A DNA stretch of 6,049 nt from CAZRIE01 sp964600075 (lineage in GTDB: Bacteria; Bacteroidota; Bacteroidia; Flavobacteriales; Flavobacteriaceae): assembly GCA_964600075.1 (NCBI GenBank), contig CAZRIE010000173.1, forward strand, positions 1 to 6,049, read 5' to 3'. Position 1 is the first letter of the stretch; every line of letters starts with the position of its first letter. Under the pieces are notes generated by a model. It searched no databases, was not told the DNA's origin, and saw only the letters and a list, made by a program, of their open reading frames with translations. The translations under genes were made by a program, and so were the position numbers. This document shows positions 1 to 5,715 of this stretch, one piece after another.

Positions 1-418
1 CAATAAATTTCCAAGCGTATTCCGTAACTCCAATAATTGGGTAAATACAATTAGCACCTACGCCAACATCAAGACATGTAATTTTATCACCCATTGGTAT
101 TCTGCCAAAATTACTTTCGCTCAATACATCAGCAATATGGTGAATGTAATCAGCTCTCCCAGGTATAGGCGGGCATAAATTTTTATCTGGGAACTCCCAG
201 TTCTTTATTCCGTAATAATAGTTTAGTAACGCTTTATTTAAAAGTTTTACTGCAATTGGATTTGAAAAATCGATGGAATCGGCCCCAAGTTTATTTGGTT
301 TTATATAATGTTTCAATTCAGGATTAGACGTTGTTAATGCGCTTAAATCATATCGTTCTCGATTTCTATTGCGAGAGTGTAGCCTTGATTTGCCTTGTTT
401 ATATTTTTGTAAAGACAT
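1..418 (-). CDS. rlmF: 23S rRNA (adenine-N6)-methyltransferase RlmF, N-terminal part (3' end off the window)
   Basis: RlmF (YbiN family) transfers a methyl group from S-adenosylmethionine to N6 of A1618 (E. coli numbering) in 23S rRNA, in the cytosol. The 139 codons visible here read leftward from an ATG at 418-416. They contain the family's recognisable blocks in order: LHSRNR near residues 13-18 with ERYD just after, SIDFSNP (48-54), CPPIPGRADYIHH (82-94), and the SAM-binding motif I LDVGVGANCIYPIIG (116-130). The NPPF-type catalytic motif would lie beyond the left edge. The start is the only ATG after an in-frame TAA about 15 codons upstream, and it gives the expected N-terminus. It is divergent from ung. 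By hand count its lines are about 30-38 % GC, lower than ung. Family assignment is firm; integrity of the 3' part cannot be seen. Confidence 0.93.
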   Translation of the reverse strand, partial: MSLQKYKQGKSRLHSRNRNRERYDLSALTTSNPELKHYIKPNKLGADSIDFSNPIAVKLLNKALLNYYYGIKNWEFPDKNLCPPIPGRADYIHHIADVLSESNFGRIPMGDKITCLDVGVGANCIYPIIGVTEYAWKFI

Positions 419-484
419 GATTTGCCGAGGTTTTTTATATGAGTTTTCAATTCGTATTGTTGGTTAATTATGCTCAACCATTAA

Positions 485-560
485 GCTATGGAGTGTTTCA
501 ATTCTCTATAGCGAGAGCTAACGAAGTTAGCCGATTTCTTTTAGGTTTTCAAGAACCTAA
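485..560. repeat. Cluster of three consecutive hairpins in the rlmF/ung divergent gap
   Basis: Three adjacent inverted repeats sit in 76 bases. 485-493 pairs with 504-512 (GCTATGGAG / CTCTATAGC, 9 pairs including one G-T wobble, 10-base loop). 517-522 pairs with 526-531 (GCTAAC / GTTAGC, 3-base loop). 541-547 pairs with 554-560 (TTAGGTT / AACCTAA, 6-base loop). None is followed by a T-run that would make it a clear intrinsic terminator. It lies 67-142 bases upstream of the rlmF start, so on the minus strand it could be a structured leader, or it may be a degenerate intergenic repeat. The pairings are read directly; any function is unknown. Confidence 0.55.
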
Positions 561-588
561 TATAGCAAACAATCCATAAGTTTTTAAC

Positions 589-596
589 TATTTTTG
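589..596 (+). promoter_or_regulatory. Possible -7 box of the ung promoter
   Basis: TATTTTTG is an exact match to the Bacteroidota sigma-70 -7 consensus TAnnTTTG, 90 bases upstream of the ung ATG. I see no TTG at the expected -33 spacing, and the flank is AT-rich, so a chance match is quite possible. If real, the leader would be about 80-85 bases and would include the repeat fragment at 597-620. Confidence 0.3.
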
Positions 597-620
597 CCTT
601 CGGCTGTTCTCAGGATGACA
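597..620 (-). repeat. Fragment resembling a dispersed intergenic repeat (TGTCATCCTGAG... type)
   Basis: Read on the minus strand this stretch begins TGTCATCCTGAGAACAGCCG and ends GAAGG. This resembles the TGTCATTCTGAGCG-AGTCGAAG sequence that I know as a common dispersed intergenic motif in Bacteroidota and other bacteria. Only one copy is visible here, so its status as a repeat rests on recall, not on the window. It lies between the hairpin cluster and ung. Confidence 0.4.
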
Positions 621-686
621 TTTTTAACGAAAGCTTGAGGTTGTTTTACATGAGCACAAATGAAGCTGAAGGTTAGATAAAGAACT

Positions 687-1352
687 ATGAGCGTAACCAT
701 TCACAAGAGCTGGAAAAAGCAGCTTTCCGAAGAGCTTGATAAACCATATTTTAGCGCCCTAATCGGTTTTGTTAAAAGTGAATATCAAAACCATACCTGC
801 TACCCCAAAGGCAGCAATATTTTTTCAGCTTTTGGCCTTAGCCCCTTCGATAAGACTAAGGTAGTTATCATAGGCCAAGATCCATATCACGGCCCTGATC
901 AAGCTAACGGTCTTTGCTTTTCTGTGAAGGACGGCATTCGGCACCCGCCTTCGCTCATTAATATTTTCAAGGAAATCGATTCTGACCTTGGCAAACCCTA
1001 TCCAAAAAGTGGCAATTTGGAACGCTGGGCCGATCAGGGGGTATTGCTTTTGAACGCTACCTTGACCGTTCGTTCCCACCAGGCAGGTAGCCACCAAAAA
1101 AAGGGCTGGGAAACCTTTACTGATGCGGTGATAAAAAAGTTATCTCAAGAGCGAGAAGGATTGGTGTTTTTACTTTGGGGTGGATTCGCCAAGAAGAAAT
1201 CGGCTTTAATCGATATGGCCAAGCACCATATTTTGACTTCGGGACATCCATCGCCCTTAAGTGCCAACAGAGGCTATTGGTTCGGTAACCAACATTTCAG
1301 CCAAACCAATAAAATTCTAAACGAGAATGGCCAGCAAGTTATCGATTGGTGA
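687..1352 (+). CDS. ung: Uracil-DNA glycosylase, family 1 (UDG/Ung)
   Basis: Ung hydrolyses the N-glycosidic bond of uracil in DNA and so starts base excision repair after cytosine deamination or dUTP misincorporation. It acts in the cytosol. At 221 residues it is close to E. coli Ung (229). All active-site elements are present: GQDPYH (63-68) with catalytic Asp65, the uracil-stacking Phe78 in CFSV, the uracil-recognising Asn123 in LLLNATLTV, and the minor-groove loop HPSPLS (187-192) with His187 and the intercalating Leu191. The ATG at 687 gives the usual start (SVTIHKSWKK); an ATG at 650 is closed by a stop after eight codons. There is no clear Shine-Dalgarno, as is normal in this phylum. 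Its last 14 bases overlap the end of the convergent gene on the other strand. Assignment is essentially certain. Confidence 0.98.
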   Translation: MSVTIHKSWKKQLSEELDKPYFSALIGFVKSEYQNHTCYPKGSNIFSAFGLSPFDKTKVVIIGQDPYHGPDQANGLCFSVKDGIRHPPSLINIFKEIDSDLGKPYPKSGNLERWADQGVLLLNATLTVRSHQAGSHQKKGWETFTDAVIKKLSQEREGLVFLLWGGFAKKKSALIDMAKHHILTSGHPSPLSANRGYWFGNQHFSQTNKILNENGQQVIDW

Positions 1353-2190
1353 GTAGGTCAGCCACTGGTAACTTCTTTTTAATCAACTTTAAGTTAAGTA
1401 AGGTATCTTGAACTATATCAATGGTTTGTGAACTCATCTGTTCTTGACTCCATTGGGTCAACGAAAGCCATTCGCGAATGTCGTCTAACTGTTGTCCGTA
1501 TTGGTTCGCCAAGGTTCTATCAATACTGGGTATTTGTTTGAACTCAGAAGAATAGCCGTTTATAATTTCCAGAATGTGTTGTAAAGTACCAAGTTCTTTG
1601 GCGATAAATGCATCCGTTGCAGCGATTACAAAACAGGGCCATGGGGTAGGGCAGTCGCCCAACCTTCGAAAGGTACGGTTATCGACCAAGGGTTTGGTTG
1701 TAAAATGTTCCCACATAAAGTAATCTGCGCTATCATTCGTCAATGCAGTTACGGCTCCGTCTAGATTATTAATGAGTTCAAACTGTAGTTTTTCGGTATC
1801 CCAGCCTTCTTTTTGGGCATTTACATAGGCCATAAGATGACTGCCACTACCAAATCGGCTTATCGCCGCTTTGGTGGTATTGAGGTCGCCAATCGATTTG
1901 TATCTACTCTTGGCACCTACGTGAATTCCCCAGCGTAGGGGAGTGGCAATATATTTTTGGACAATTTTTGAGGGATTGCCCTCGGAAATACTTTTGACCA
2001 AACCCTCCGTTAAAATGATGGCCAGATCGGTTTCACCGTTTTGAAGCATTTGGCACATTTTCCCAGTACCTTCGGGAACTTCCGTCCACTGAAGGTCAAT
2101 ACCGCGTTCTTCGAAGGCCCCTTCTGCAATAGCCATATGCCAAGGGAGGTTAAAATGTTCGGGAACTCCTACGATGTTTATTTTTTTCAT
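1339..2190 (-). CDS. Cytosolic PBP2-fold substrate-binding protein (Ca3427-like)
   Basis: This 283-residue protein has the type II periplasmic-binding-protein fold and resembles the group named after Candida albicans Ca3427, found in bacteria and yeasts. Recognisable blocks are VGVPEHFNLPWHMA (7-20), the VPEGTGKM turn (38-45), AIILTEG (57-63), SRFGSGSHLMAY (111-122), YFMWEHFTTKPLVD (157-170) and TPWPCF (182-187). The C-terminal third is mostly helical. Unlike SsuA/TauA/ThiY proteins it starts directly with the first beta strand (MKKINIVGV) and has no signal peptide or lipobox, and no ABC permease or ATPase lies nearby, so a cytosolic role is likely. The ligand is unknown. It is last in the operon behind the phosphorylase, 89 bases downstream of it. 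An in-frame TGA 15 bases before the ATG rules out a longer N-terminus. Family recognition is good; function is open. Confidence 0.85.
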   Translation of the reverse strand: MKKINIVGVPEHFNLPWHMAIAEGAFEERGIDLQWTEVPEGTGKMCQMLQNGETDLAIILTEGLVKSISEGNPSKIVQKYIATPLRWGIHVGAKSRYKSIGDLNTTKAAISRFGSGSHLMAYVNAQKEGWDTEKLQFELINNLDGAVTALTNDSADYFMWEHFTTKPLVDNRTFRRLGDCPTPWPCFVIAATDAFIAKELGTLQHILEIINGYSSEFKQIPSIDRTLANQYGQQLDDIREWLSLTQWSQEQMSSQTIDIVQDTLLNLKLIKKKLPVADLLTNR

Positions 2191-2202
2191 TTTAGGTGAA
2201 CT

Positions 2203-2283
2203 TCAAATTGGTTTCAACTTAGAATTTGGAACTGTAATGCCTCTTAGGTATTCTTCGAGGTAGTTTACTTGTGATTTTTTCAA
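2203..2283 (-). CDS. Possible 26-residue small protein or leader peptide between two operon genes
   Basis: A TTG at 2283-2281 overlaps the TGA of the phosphorylase gene (TTGA arrangement) and opens a 26-codon frame ending in TGA at 2205-2203, only 12 bases before the ATG of the binding protein and in the same frame as it. The peptide starts MKKSQVNYLEEYLRG and ends SKLKPI, a balanced, protein-like composition. It fills nearly the whole gap between the two genes. I recognise no homologue, there is no ATG, and an 81-base open frame can occur by chance, so this is only a candidate for a coupling leader or small protein. Confidence 0.22.
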   Translation of the reverse strand: MKKSQVNYLEEYLRGITVPNSKLKPI

Positions 2284-3146
2284 CGAAGTCTTTCTAGGGC
2301 ATATCGAATCAGTCCATCAACCGACTTGTTCGGGTTTTTGCTAAATTCCCCGGTGGCTCTGTTTGCCAGAATGCAGTTCAACGACACGGCACGGTGCCCA
2401 AGAAGTTTACATAGGCCATAGATACCGGAAGTCTCCATTTCTAGATTCGTTATTTTAATACCCTGATAATCGAAAGAAGTCAATTTTTCTAAGAATTCGG
2501 TGTCATCCGTTTTCAGACGCAAAGTTCGCCCCTGTGGTCCGTAAAACCCAATGTTTGTTACGGTCATTCCTAATCGTATACGATTTGACATAAAGCAATT
2601 ACCCAGTGATTCATCATAGGTAACTACATAAGGTGCTGACTTTCGATTAGGCCAATTCGAATGATCGGTAAAGGCCTTTGAAATTTTTGTTCGCTGTACC
2701 GATTCGCTATCATAAAATTGTAGCAGACCGTCAAAGCCCATTGCGTACTCACTGATAAGAAAAGAACCAATAGTGATATCAGGCTGTACTGCCCCAGAGG
2801 TACCAATGCGGATAATATCAAGTACCTTTTTGTCCGGTTTTAGGGTGCGGCTTTCAAAATCGATGTTCGCCAGTGCGTCTAATTCATTGAGTACGATATC
2901 GATGTTATCGGTTCCTATTCCTGTAGAAATAACGGTCAATCGTTTTCCATTGAGCGTACCCGTATGCGTATGGAATTCCCGTTTTGCCTTTCTAACTTCA
3001 ATCGTATCAAAATATTTGGAAACATCGCCAACGCGGTCGGGATCACCAACGGTAATTATGGTATCGGCAATATCTTCAGGTACTAAATTAAGGTGATAAA
3101 TACTGTTGTCAGCATTTAATATAAGCTCCGAAGGCCCTAATTGCAT
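2280..3146 (-). CDS. Nucleoside phosphorylase, probably uridine phosphorylase
   Basis: A member of the PNP/UDP phosphorylase superfamily (288 residues), which cleaves nucleosides with phosphate to a free base and ribose-1-phosphate in salvage. Motifs in order: the phosphate loop GDPDRV (34-39), STGIGTDN (74-81), the second phosphate-binding block RIGTSG (113-118), the base-recognition segment FYGPQGR (201-207), and the ribose-binding EMETS (236-240). Gln205 and Arg207 line up with Gln166 and Arg168 in the FYPGQER segment of E. coli Udp, which read uracil, so a pyrimidine (uridine-type) substrate is the best guess. It is longer than E. coli Udp (253), mainly by an N-terminal extension and insertions, as is usual in flavobacterial members. 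It begins 7 bases after the DUF1835 gene stops, so the two are almost certainly co-transcribed. Family certain; substrate inferred. Confidence 0.92.
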   Translation of the reverse strand: MQLGPSELILNADNSIYHLNLVPEDIADTIITVGDPDRVGDVSKYFDTIEVRKAKREFHTHTGTLNGKRLTVISTGIGTDNIDIVLNELDALANIDFESRTLKPDKKVLDIIRIGTSGAVQPDITIGSFLISEYAMGFDGLLQFYDSESVQRTKISKAFTDHSNWPNRKSAPYVVTYDESLGNCFMSNRIRLGMTVTNIGFYGPQGRTLRLKTDDTEFLEKLTSFDYQGIKITNLEMETSGIYGLCKLLGHRAVSLNCILANRATGEFSKNPNKSVDGLIRYALERLR

Positions 3147-3153
3147 GCTGGAA

Positions 3154-4086
3154 CTATAATTTTAAAATCCTGTCCGAATTAGTATTGTAGAGAAAGTTGT
3201 ATTTCAGGGCTCCGCCCAAATAGACATCATTGTCTTGAATTGAGGAGTAATAGCTAGTTTTATTGTCAAGGATTTCTTTTCCTTTCTTGCTAAGCCTCAC
3301 GGGATTAAATGAGGAAAACAAGGGTTTAAGCCTTCCCAAGGCCCTTTCGTACTGCGAATCGCCAAAGCCTAAAAAGCCTTGATTTTGTAGAATATCCGCC
3401 ATAAATGCCTTTTTAGAGGTCGGTTTTTTATTAAGGGCAATTCGAAGAATGTTGTTCTCCATTTCGTTAAGCCCATTTTTAATAGTCGGAAAGCGATGTA
3501 AATGTGCATTCACTGCCTCGGAAAGATAATCGAACTGATATTCACTAAAATCCGTTAAGTTCTCTAGTCGTATGGGGTTATCACTACAATATAATTGCCA
3601 AACATAGTCGGCGTATTCGATATCGTCTTGGCTGAGTTCGACTTTATTTTCATAAAGTTTGAGCAATTGCTCATCGCTCAAGTCGCTCAACCCGTACATC
3701 TTGTCAGTCTCATCTTCTTTGCCGCTGCATACCAACGAAATCTGAGCGTATTTACGGTTGGTCTTAAGCCAACTGAGCACAGCGATCATATTGATTTGAC
3801 AAAATAGATCGTACTCGAACCAGAGCACGATCTCGTCTTGTTGTTTATGGTTACAAAGTGATCGGTATTCTTTAAGTGTTTTTTCAATGAACCAAGATTT
3901 CGAAACCTTATAATTCTTGTTCAAAAACTCAAAACGGGTTTTCCAAAATGATTCACTGCCCACATTAGTAAGAGTTTTTCCTTCACAAAGCATCTCTCGC
4001 CATGTTATGATATCTCCTTTAAGGTTAAGTGTTTTCAGTTTGTCCGTAAAGCTATCTCCGTTGGTGATGTGCAAAAGGGAACTCAT
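3154..4086 (-). CDS. DUF1835 domain-containing protein of unknown function
   Basis: A soluble 310-residue protein with no signal peptide or membrane segment. The N-terminal half carries the DUF1835 signature: LHITNGDSFTDKL (5-17), GDIITWREMLCEG (24-36) and VLWFEYDLFCQINM (87-100). The middle has EYADYVWQLYCSDNP (157-171) and the HLHRFPTIKNGLNEMENNIL segment (195-214). The C-terminal third (about 225-275) looks like a small helical, winged-helix-like unit ending in RLSKKGKEIL, followed by YLGGALK (289-295). The biochemical role of the family is not known to me. It is the first gene of the three-gene leftward operon, followed after 7 bases by the phosphorylase, which hints at a nucleotide- or base-related context but does not prove one. 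The start at 4086 gives the family's usual N-terminus just ahead of LHITNGD. Confidence 0.88.
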   Translation of the reverse strand: MSSLLHITNGDSFTDKLKTLNLKGDIITWREMLCEGKTLTNVGSESFWKTRFEFLNKNYKVSKSWFIEKTLKEYRSLCNHKQQDEIVLWFEYDLFCQINMIAVLSWLKTNRKYAQISLVCSGKEDETDKMYGLSDLSDEQLLKLYENKVELSQDDIEYADYVWQLYCSDNPIRLENLTDFSEYQFDYLSEAVNAHLHRFPTIKNGLNEMENNILRIALNKKPTSKKAFMADILQNQGFLGFGDSQYERALGRLKPLFSSFNPVRLSKKGKEILDNKTSYYSSIQDNDVYLGGALKYNFLYNTNSDRILKL

Positions 4087-4140
4087 GTGGAATATTGTAT
4101 TAGGTTCAGACGATTAAAAGTACTATTAAATCAAAAAAAA

Positions 4141-4148
4141 CAAAAATA
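4141..4148 (-). promoter_or_regulatory. Possible -7 box of the DUF1835 operon promoter
   Basis: On the minus strand this reads TATTTTTG, an exact TAnnTTTG match 55 bases upstream of the DUF1835 start, inside the 120-base gap after the SUI1 gene. No convincing TTG -33 element is seen at the usual spacing, and the surrounding A/T run makes chance matches easy. Between it and the start codon lies a 16-base near-palindrome (4114-4129). Confidence 0.3.
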
Positions 4149-4206
4149 ATTAACAGAAATACGTAATTATCTTTTCATAACGCCTGAAACACTATAAATA
4201 TTGGCC

Positions 4207-4536
4207 TTAGCCTCCAACACGTTTGACGGAAAATCCTTTTTCTTTTAAGATTTCCATAATCTTGTCCCGATAATCGCCTTGAATTATGATTTTATCGTTC
4301 TTAAAACTTCCGCCGACACTAAGTTTAGTTTTCAGTTCTTTGGCCAATTTTTTAAAATCGCTCTCGGCACCAGTGTAACCTTCCAAAATGGTAATCGGTT
4401 TCCCCTTTCGCTTTTCATATTTACAAATTATCGGGTCGTCTTGAAGCCAAATACCATTTTGCTGGTTTGGATTTTTATCTTCTGTCACCGGTTCATGTTC
4501 TGGGAAAAGATTTTTTAGTTGATCTTGTAAATCCAT
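4207..4536 (-). CDS. SUI1/eIF1-like translation initiation factor (YciH family)
   Basis: A 109-residue SUI1-domain protein of the bacterial YciH type, related to eukaryotic eIF1. Such proteins are thought to bind the small ribosomal subunit and influence start-site or initiator-tRNA selection; the bacterial role is not well settled. Residues 1-35 are a variable acidic/polar tail. The SUI1 domain covers about 40-109, with KRKGKPITILEGYTG (42-56), KKLAKELKTKLSVGGS (62-77), IIIQGDYRDKI (83-93) and the terminal VKRVGG (104-109). Length and ending match the family exactly. It starts 3 bases after the dioxygenase gene stops, so the two should share a transcript from the promoter near 5513. The 120 bases downstream have no clear terminator. 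Confidence 0.95.
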   Translation of the reverse strand: MDLQDQLKNLFPEHEPVTEDKNPNQQNGIWLQDDPIICKYEKRKGKPITILEGYTGAESDFKKLAKELKTKLSVGGSFKNDKIIIQGDYRDKIMEILKEKGFSVKRVGG

Positions 4537-4539
4537 TTT

Positions 4540-5490
4540 TTACGCTTTTATCAATCCAAGTTCAATCAATCTTTCATGTAAAAACTCCCCAGCAGTACAA
4601 TCGGTAAACTGTTTCGGATGCTTTTCATCAACGCAATCTTCAAGACAGTTTAACGACATTTCACTGACCGGATGCATAAAAAACGGAATTGAATAGCGCG
4701 ATTTGTCCCAAAGTTCTTTAGGTGGGTTTACAACTTGATGTATCGTCGACTTTAGCTTATTGTTCGTCAGCCGAGAAAGCATATCGCCCACATTGATCAT
4801 TAATTGGTCGGGACGGGCAATGGCATCGACCCACTCCCCGTTATGGTTTTTTACCTGAAGGCCCCGTCCGTGGGCGCCCATTAATAAGGTAATTAGATTG
4901 ATATCTCCATGAGCGGCCGCGCGAACAGCGTTTTTAGGTTCTGCGGTAATGGGCGGGTAATGAATAGGCCGTAAAATGGAATTACCATTTATAATGAAAT
5001 CATCAAAATAAGTTTCCGCCAAATCAAGGTGTAGGGCCAATGCCCTAAGTACATATTTGGCAGTCTTCTCCAGCATTTGAAAAGTTTCCTTTCCGACGGT
5101 ATTGAATTCAGATAATTCATTAACGATTACGTTTTCAGAATATTCCTCCTCTAATTTCGGGTTATTCTCCACATATTGGCCAAAGTGCCAAAACTCCTTT
5201 AAATCTCCCTCTTTTCTGCCTTTGGCGTGCTCTTTCCCAAAAGAGGTATAACCCCGCTGTCCGCCAATGCCTTCTATTTCATACGTATCTTTTGTTTCCT
5301 GCGGTAGGTTGAAGAACTTTTTGATTTCCGAATATAAATTCTCAACGAGTTCTTCGGAAAGGAAATGTCCGCTGAGTGTTACAAAACCAATATTCTCAAA
5401 AGCGGCTCCGATTTGATCGGTAAACTTTTGTTTTCTTTCGGCATCGTCCGAAACAAAATCCTGTAAATCTACACTGGGTATGGCACTCAT
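4540..5490 (-). CDS. Isopenicillin N synthase family 2-oxoglutarate/Fe(II) dioxygenase
   Basis: A 316-residue non-haem iron oxygenase of the DIOX_N plus 2OG-FeII_Oxy architecture. The N-terminal domain (about 4-120) begins IPSVDLQDF and has the typical AFENIGFVTLSGH block (30-42). The double-stranded beta-helix core carries the complete iron triad: His194 and Asp196 in AAHGDINLITLL, and His251 in STIHQVV. The 2-oxoglutarate-binding RxS (Arg265, Ser267) in RYSIPFF is also present, so the enzyme should be active and should use 2-oxoglutarate, unlike true isopenicillin N synthase. The physiological substrate is unknown; similar proteins are common in bacteria with no beta-lactam pathway, and no antibiotic genes are near. 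It is the first gene of a two-gene leftward operon with the SUI1 factor, behind a good -7 box. Confidence 0.92.
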   Translation of the reverse strand: MSAIPSVDLQDFVSDDAERKQKFTDQIGAAFENIGFVTLSGHFLSEELVENLYSEIKKFFNLPQETKDTYEIEGIGGQRGYTSFGKEHAKGRKEGDLKEFWHFGQYVENNPKLEEEYSENVIVNELSEFNTVGKETFQMLEKTAKYVLRALALHLDLAETYFDDFIINGNSILRPIHYPPITAEPKNAVRAAAHGDINLITLLMGAHGRGLQVKNHNGEWVDAIARPDQLMINVGDMLSRLTNNKLKSTIHQVVNPPKELWDKSRYSIPFFMHPVSEMSLNCLEDCVDEKHPKQFTDCTAGEFLHERLIELGLIKA

Positions 5491-5512
5491 GGTATGATAT
5501 TAAAAATTTTAT

Positions 5513-5520
5513 CAAAGTTA
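5513..5520 (-). promoter_or_regulatory. Probable -7 box of the dioxygenase-SUI1 operon promoter
   Basis: On the minus strand this reads TAACTTTG, an exact and not purely A/T match to the Bacteroidota TAnnTTTG box. It lies 23 bases upstream of the dioxygenase ATG, so transcription would begin close to 5506 with a leader of only about 15 bases. The -33 region has TGTT rather than TTG at about the right distance, so that half is imperfect. Confidence 0.5.
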
Positions 5521-5608
5521 AGAAAATATGGGTAACAGTATTATGTTTGAATCCGATGGAGGATTGATTTCCCTAAACCTAAGAGATTTGAAAATTCGGT
5601 ATGCTGAC

Positions 5609-5715
5609 GTCCCCTCAATAACCCTTCCATAGGGGAAGGAACACTTCCCTGATAGAATGGGACAGTCCGCATTTGCCGGGATTTACTCCCTTCGCTTTGG
5701 AGTGGCAAGGGGAGT
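5609..5715. repeat. GC-rich palindromic intergenic element, probably a degenerate dispersed repeat
   Basis: Several nested inverted repeats occur in about 107 bases. CCTTCC (5623-5628) pairs with GGAAGG (5634-5639). These lie inside GTCCC (5609-5613) / GGGAC (5659-5663). Separately, ACTCCCTT (5685-5692) pairs with AGGGGAGT (5708-5715) with one G-T wobble. The run of CCCCT / AGGGG blocks resembles the 'cccctc...ggaagg...aggggag' intergenic elements common in Flavobacteriia. Only one copy is visible, so repeat status is inferred. It lies between two divergent genes and encodes no recognisable protein or transposase. Confidence 0.5.

Noticed and set aside
650..676. Eight-codon ATG frame just before ung as a possible leader peptide
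   Set aside because: Very short, ends before the ung start, no attenuator hairpin follows, and frames of this size are frequent by chance.
825..1097. 90-codon minus-strand open frame inside ung
   Set aside because: It is antisense to the catalytic core of ung, which fully explains the sequence; its translation has no recognisable domain.
2773..3096. 107-codon plus-strand open frame opposite the phosphorylase
   Set aside because: Shadow of the phosphorylase gene: Ser/Val-rich translation, no motif, and no leader of its own.
687..3146. Functional pairing of ung with the uridine-phosphorylase-like gene through uracil
   Set aside because: The genes are convergent with another gene between them and cannot share a promoter; both handle uracil, but proximity alone is no evidence.
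4173..4189. Hairpin TTTCA / TGAAA after the SUI1 gene as a terminator
   Set aside because: Only five weak pairs with a seven-base loop, and no T-run follows on the minus strand.
4540..5490. Dioxygenase as a beta-lactam biosynthesis enzyme
   Set aside because: It keeps the RxS 2-oxoglutarate-binding pair in a generic family member, and no ACV synthetase or other antibiotic gene is nearby.
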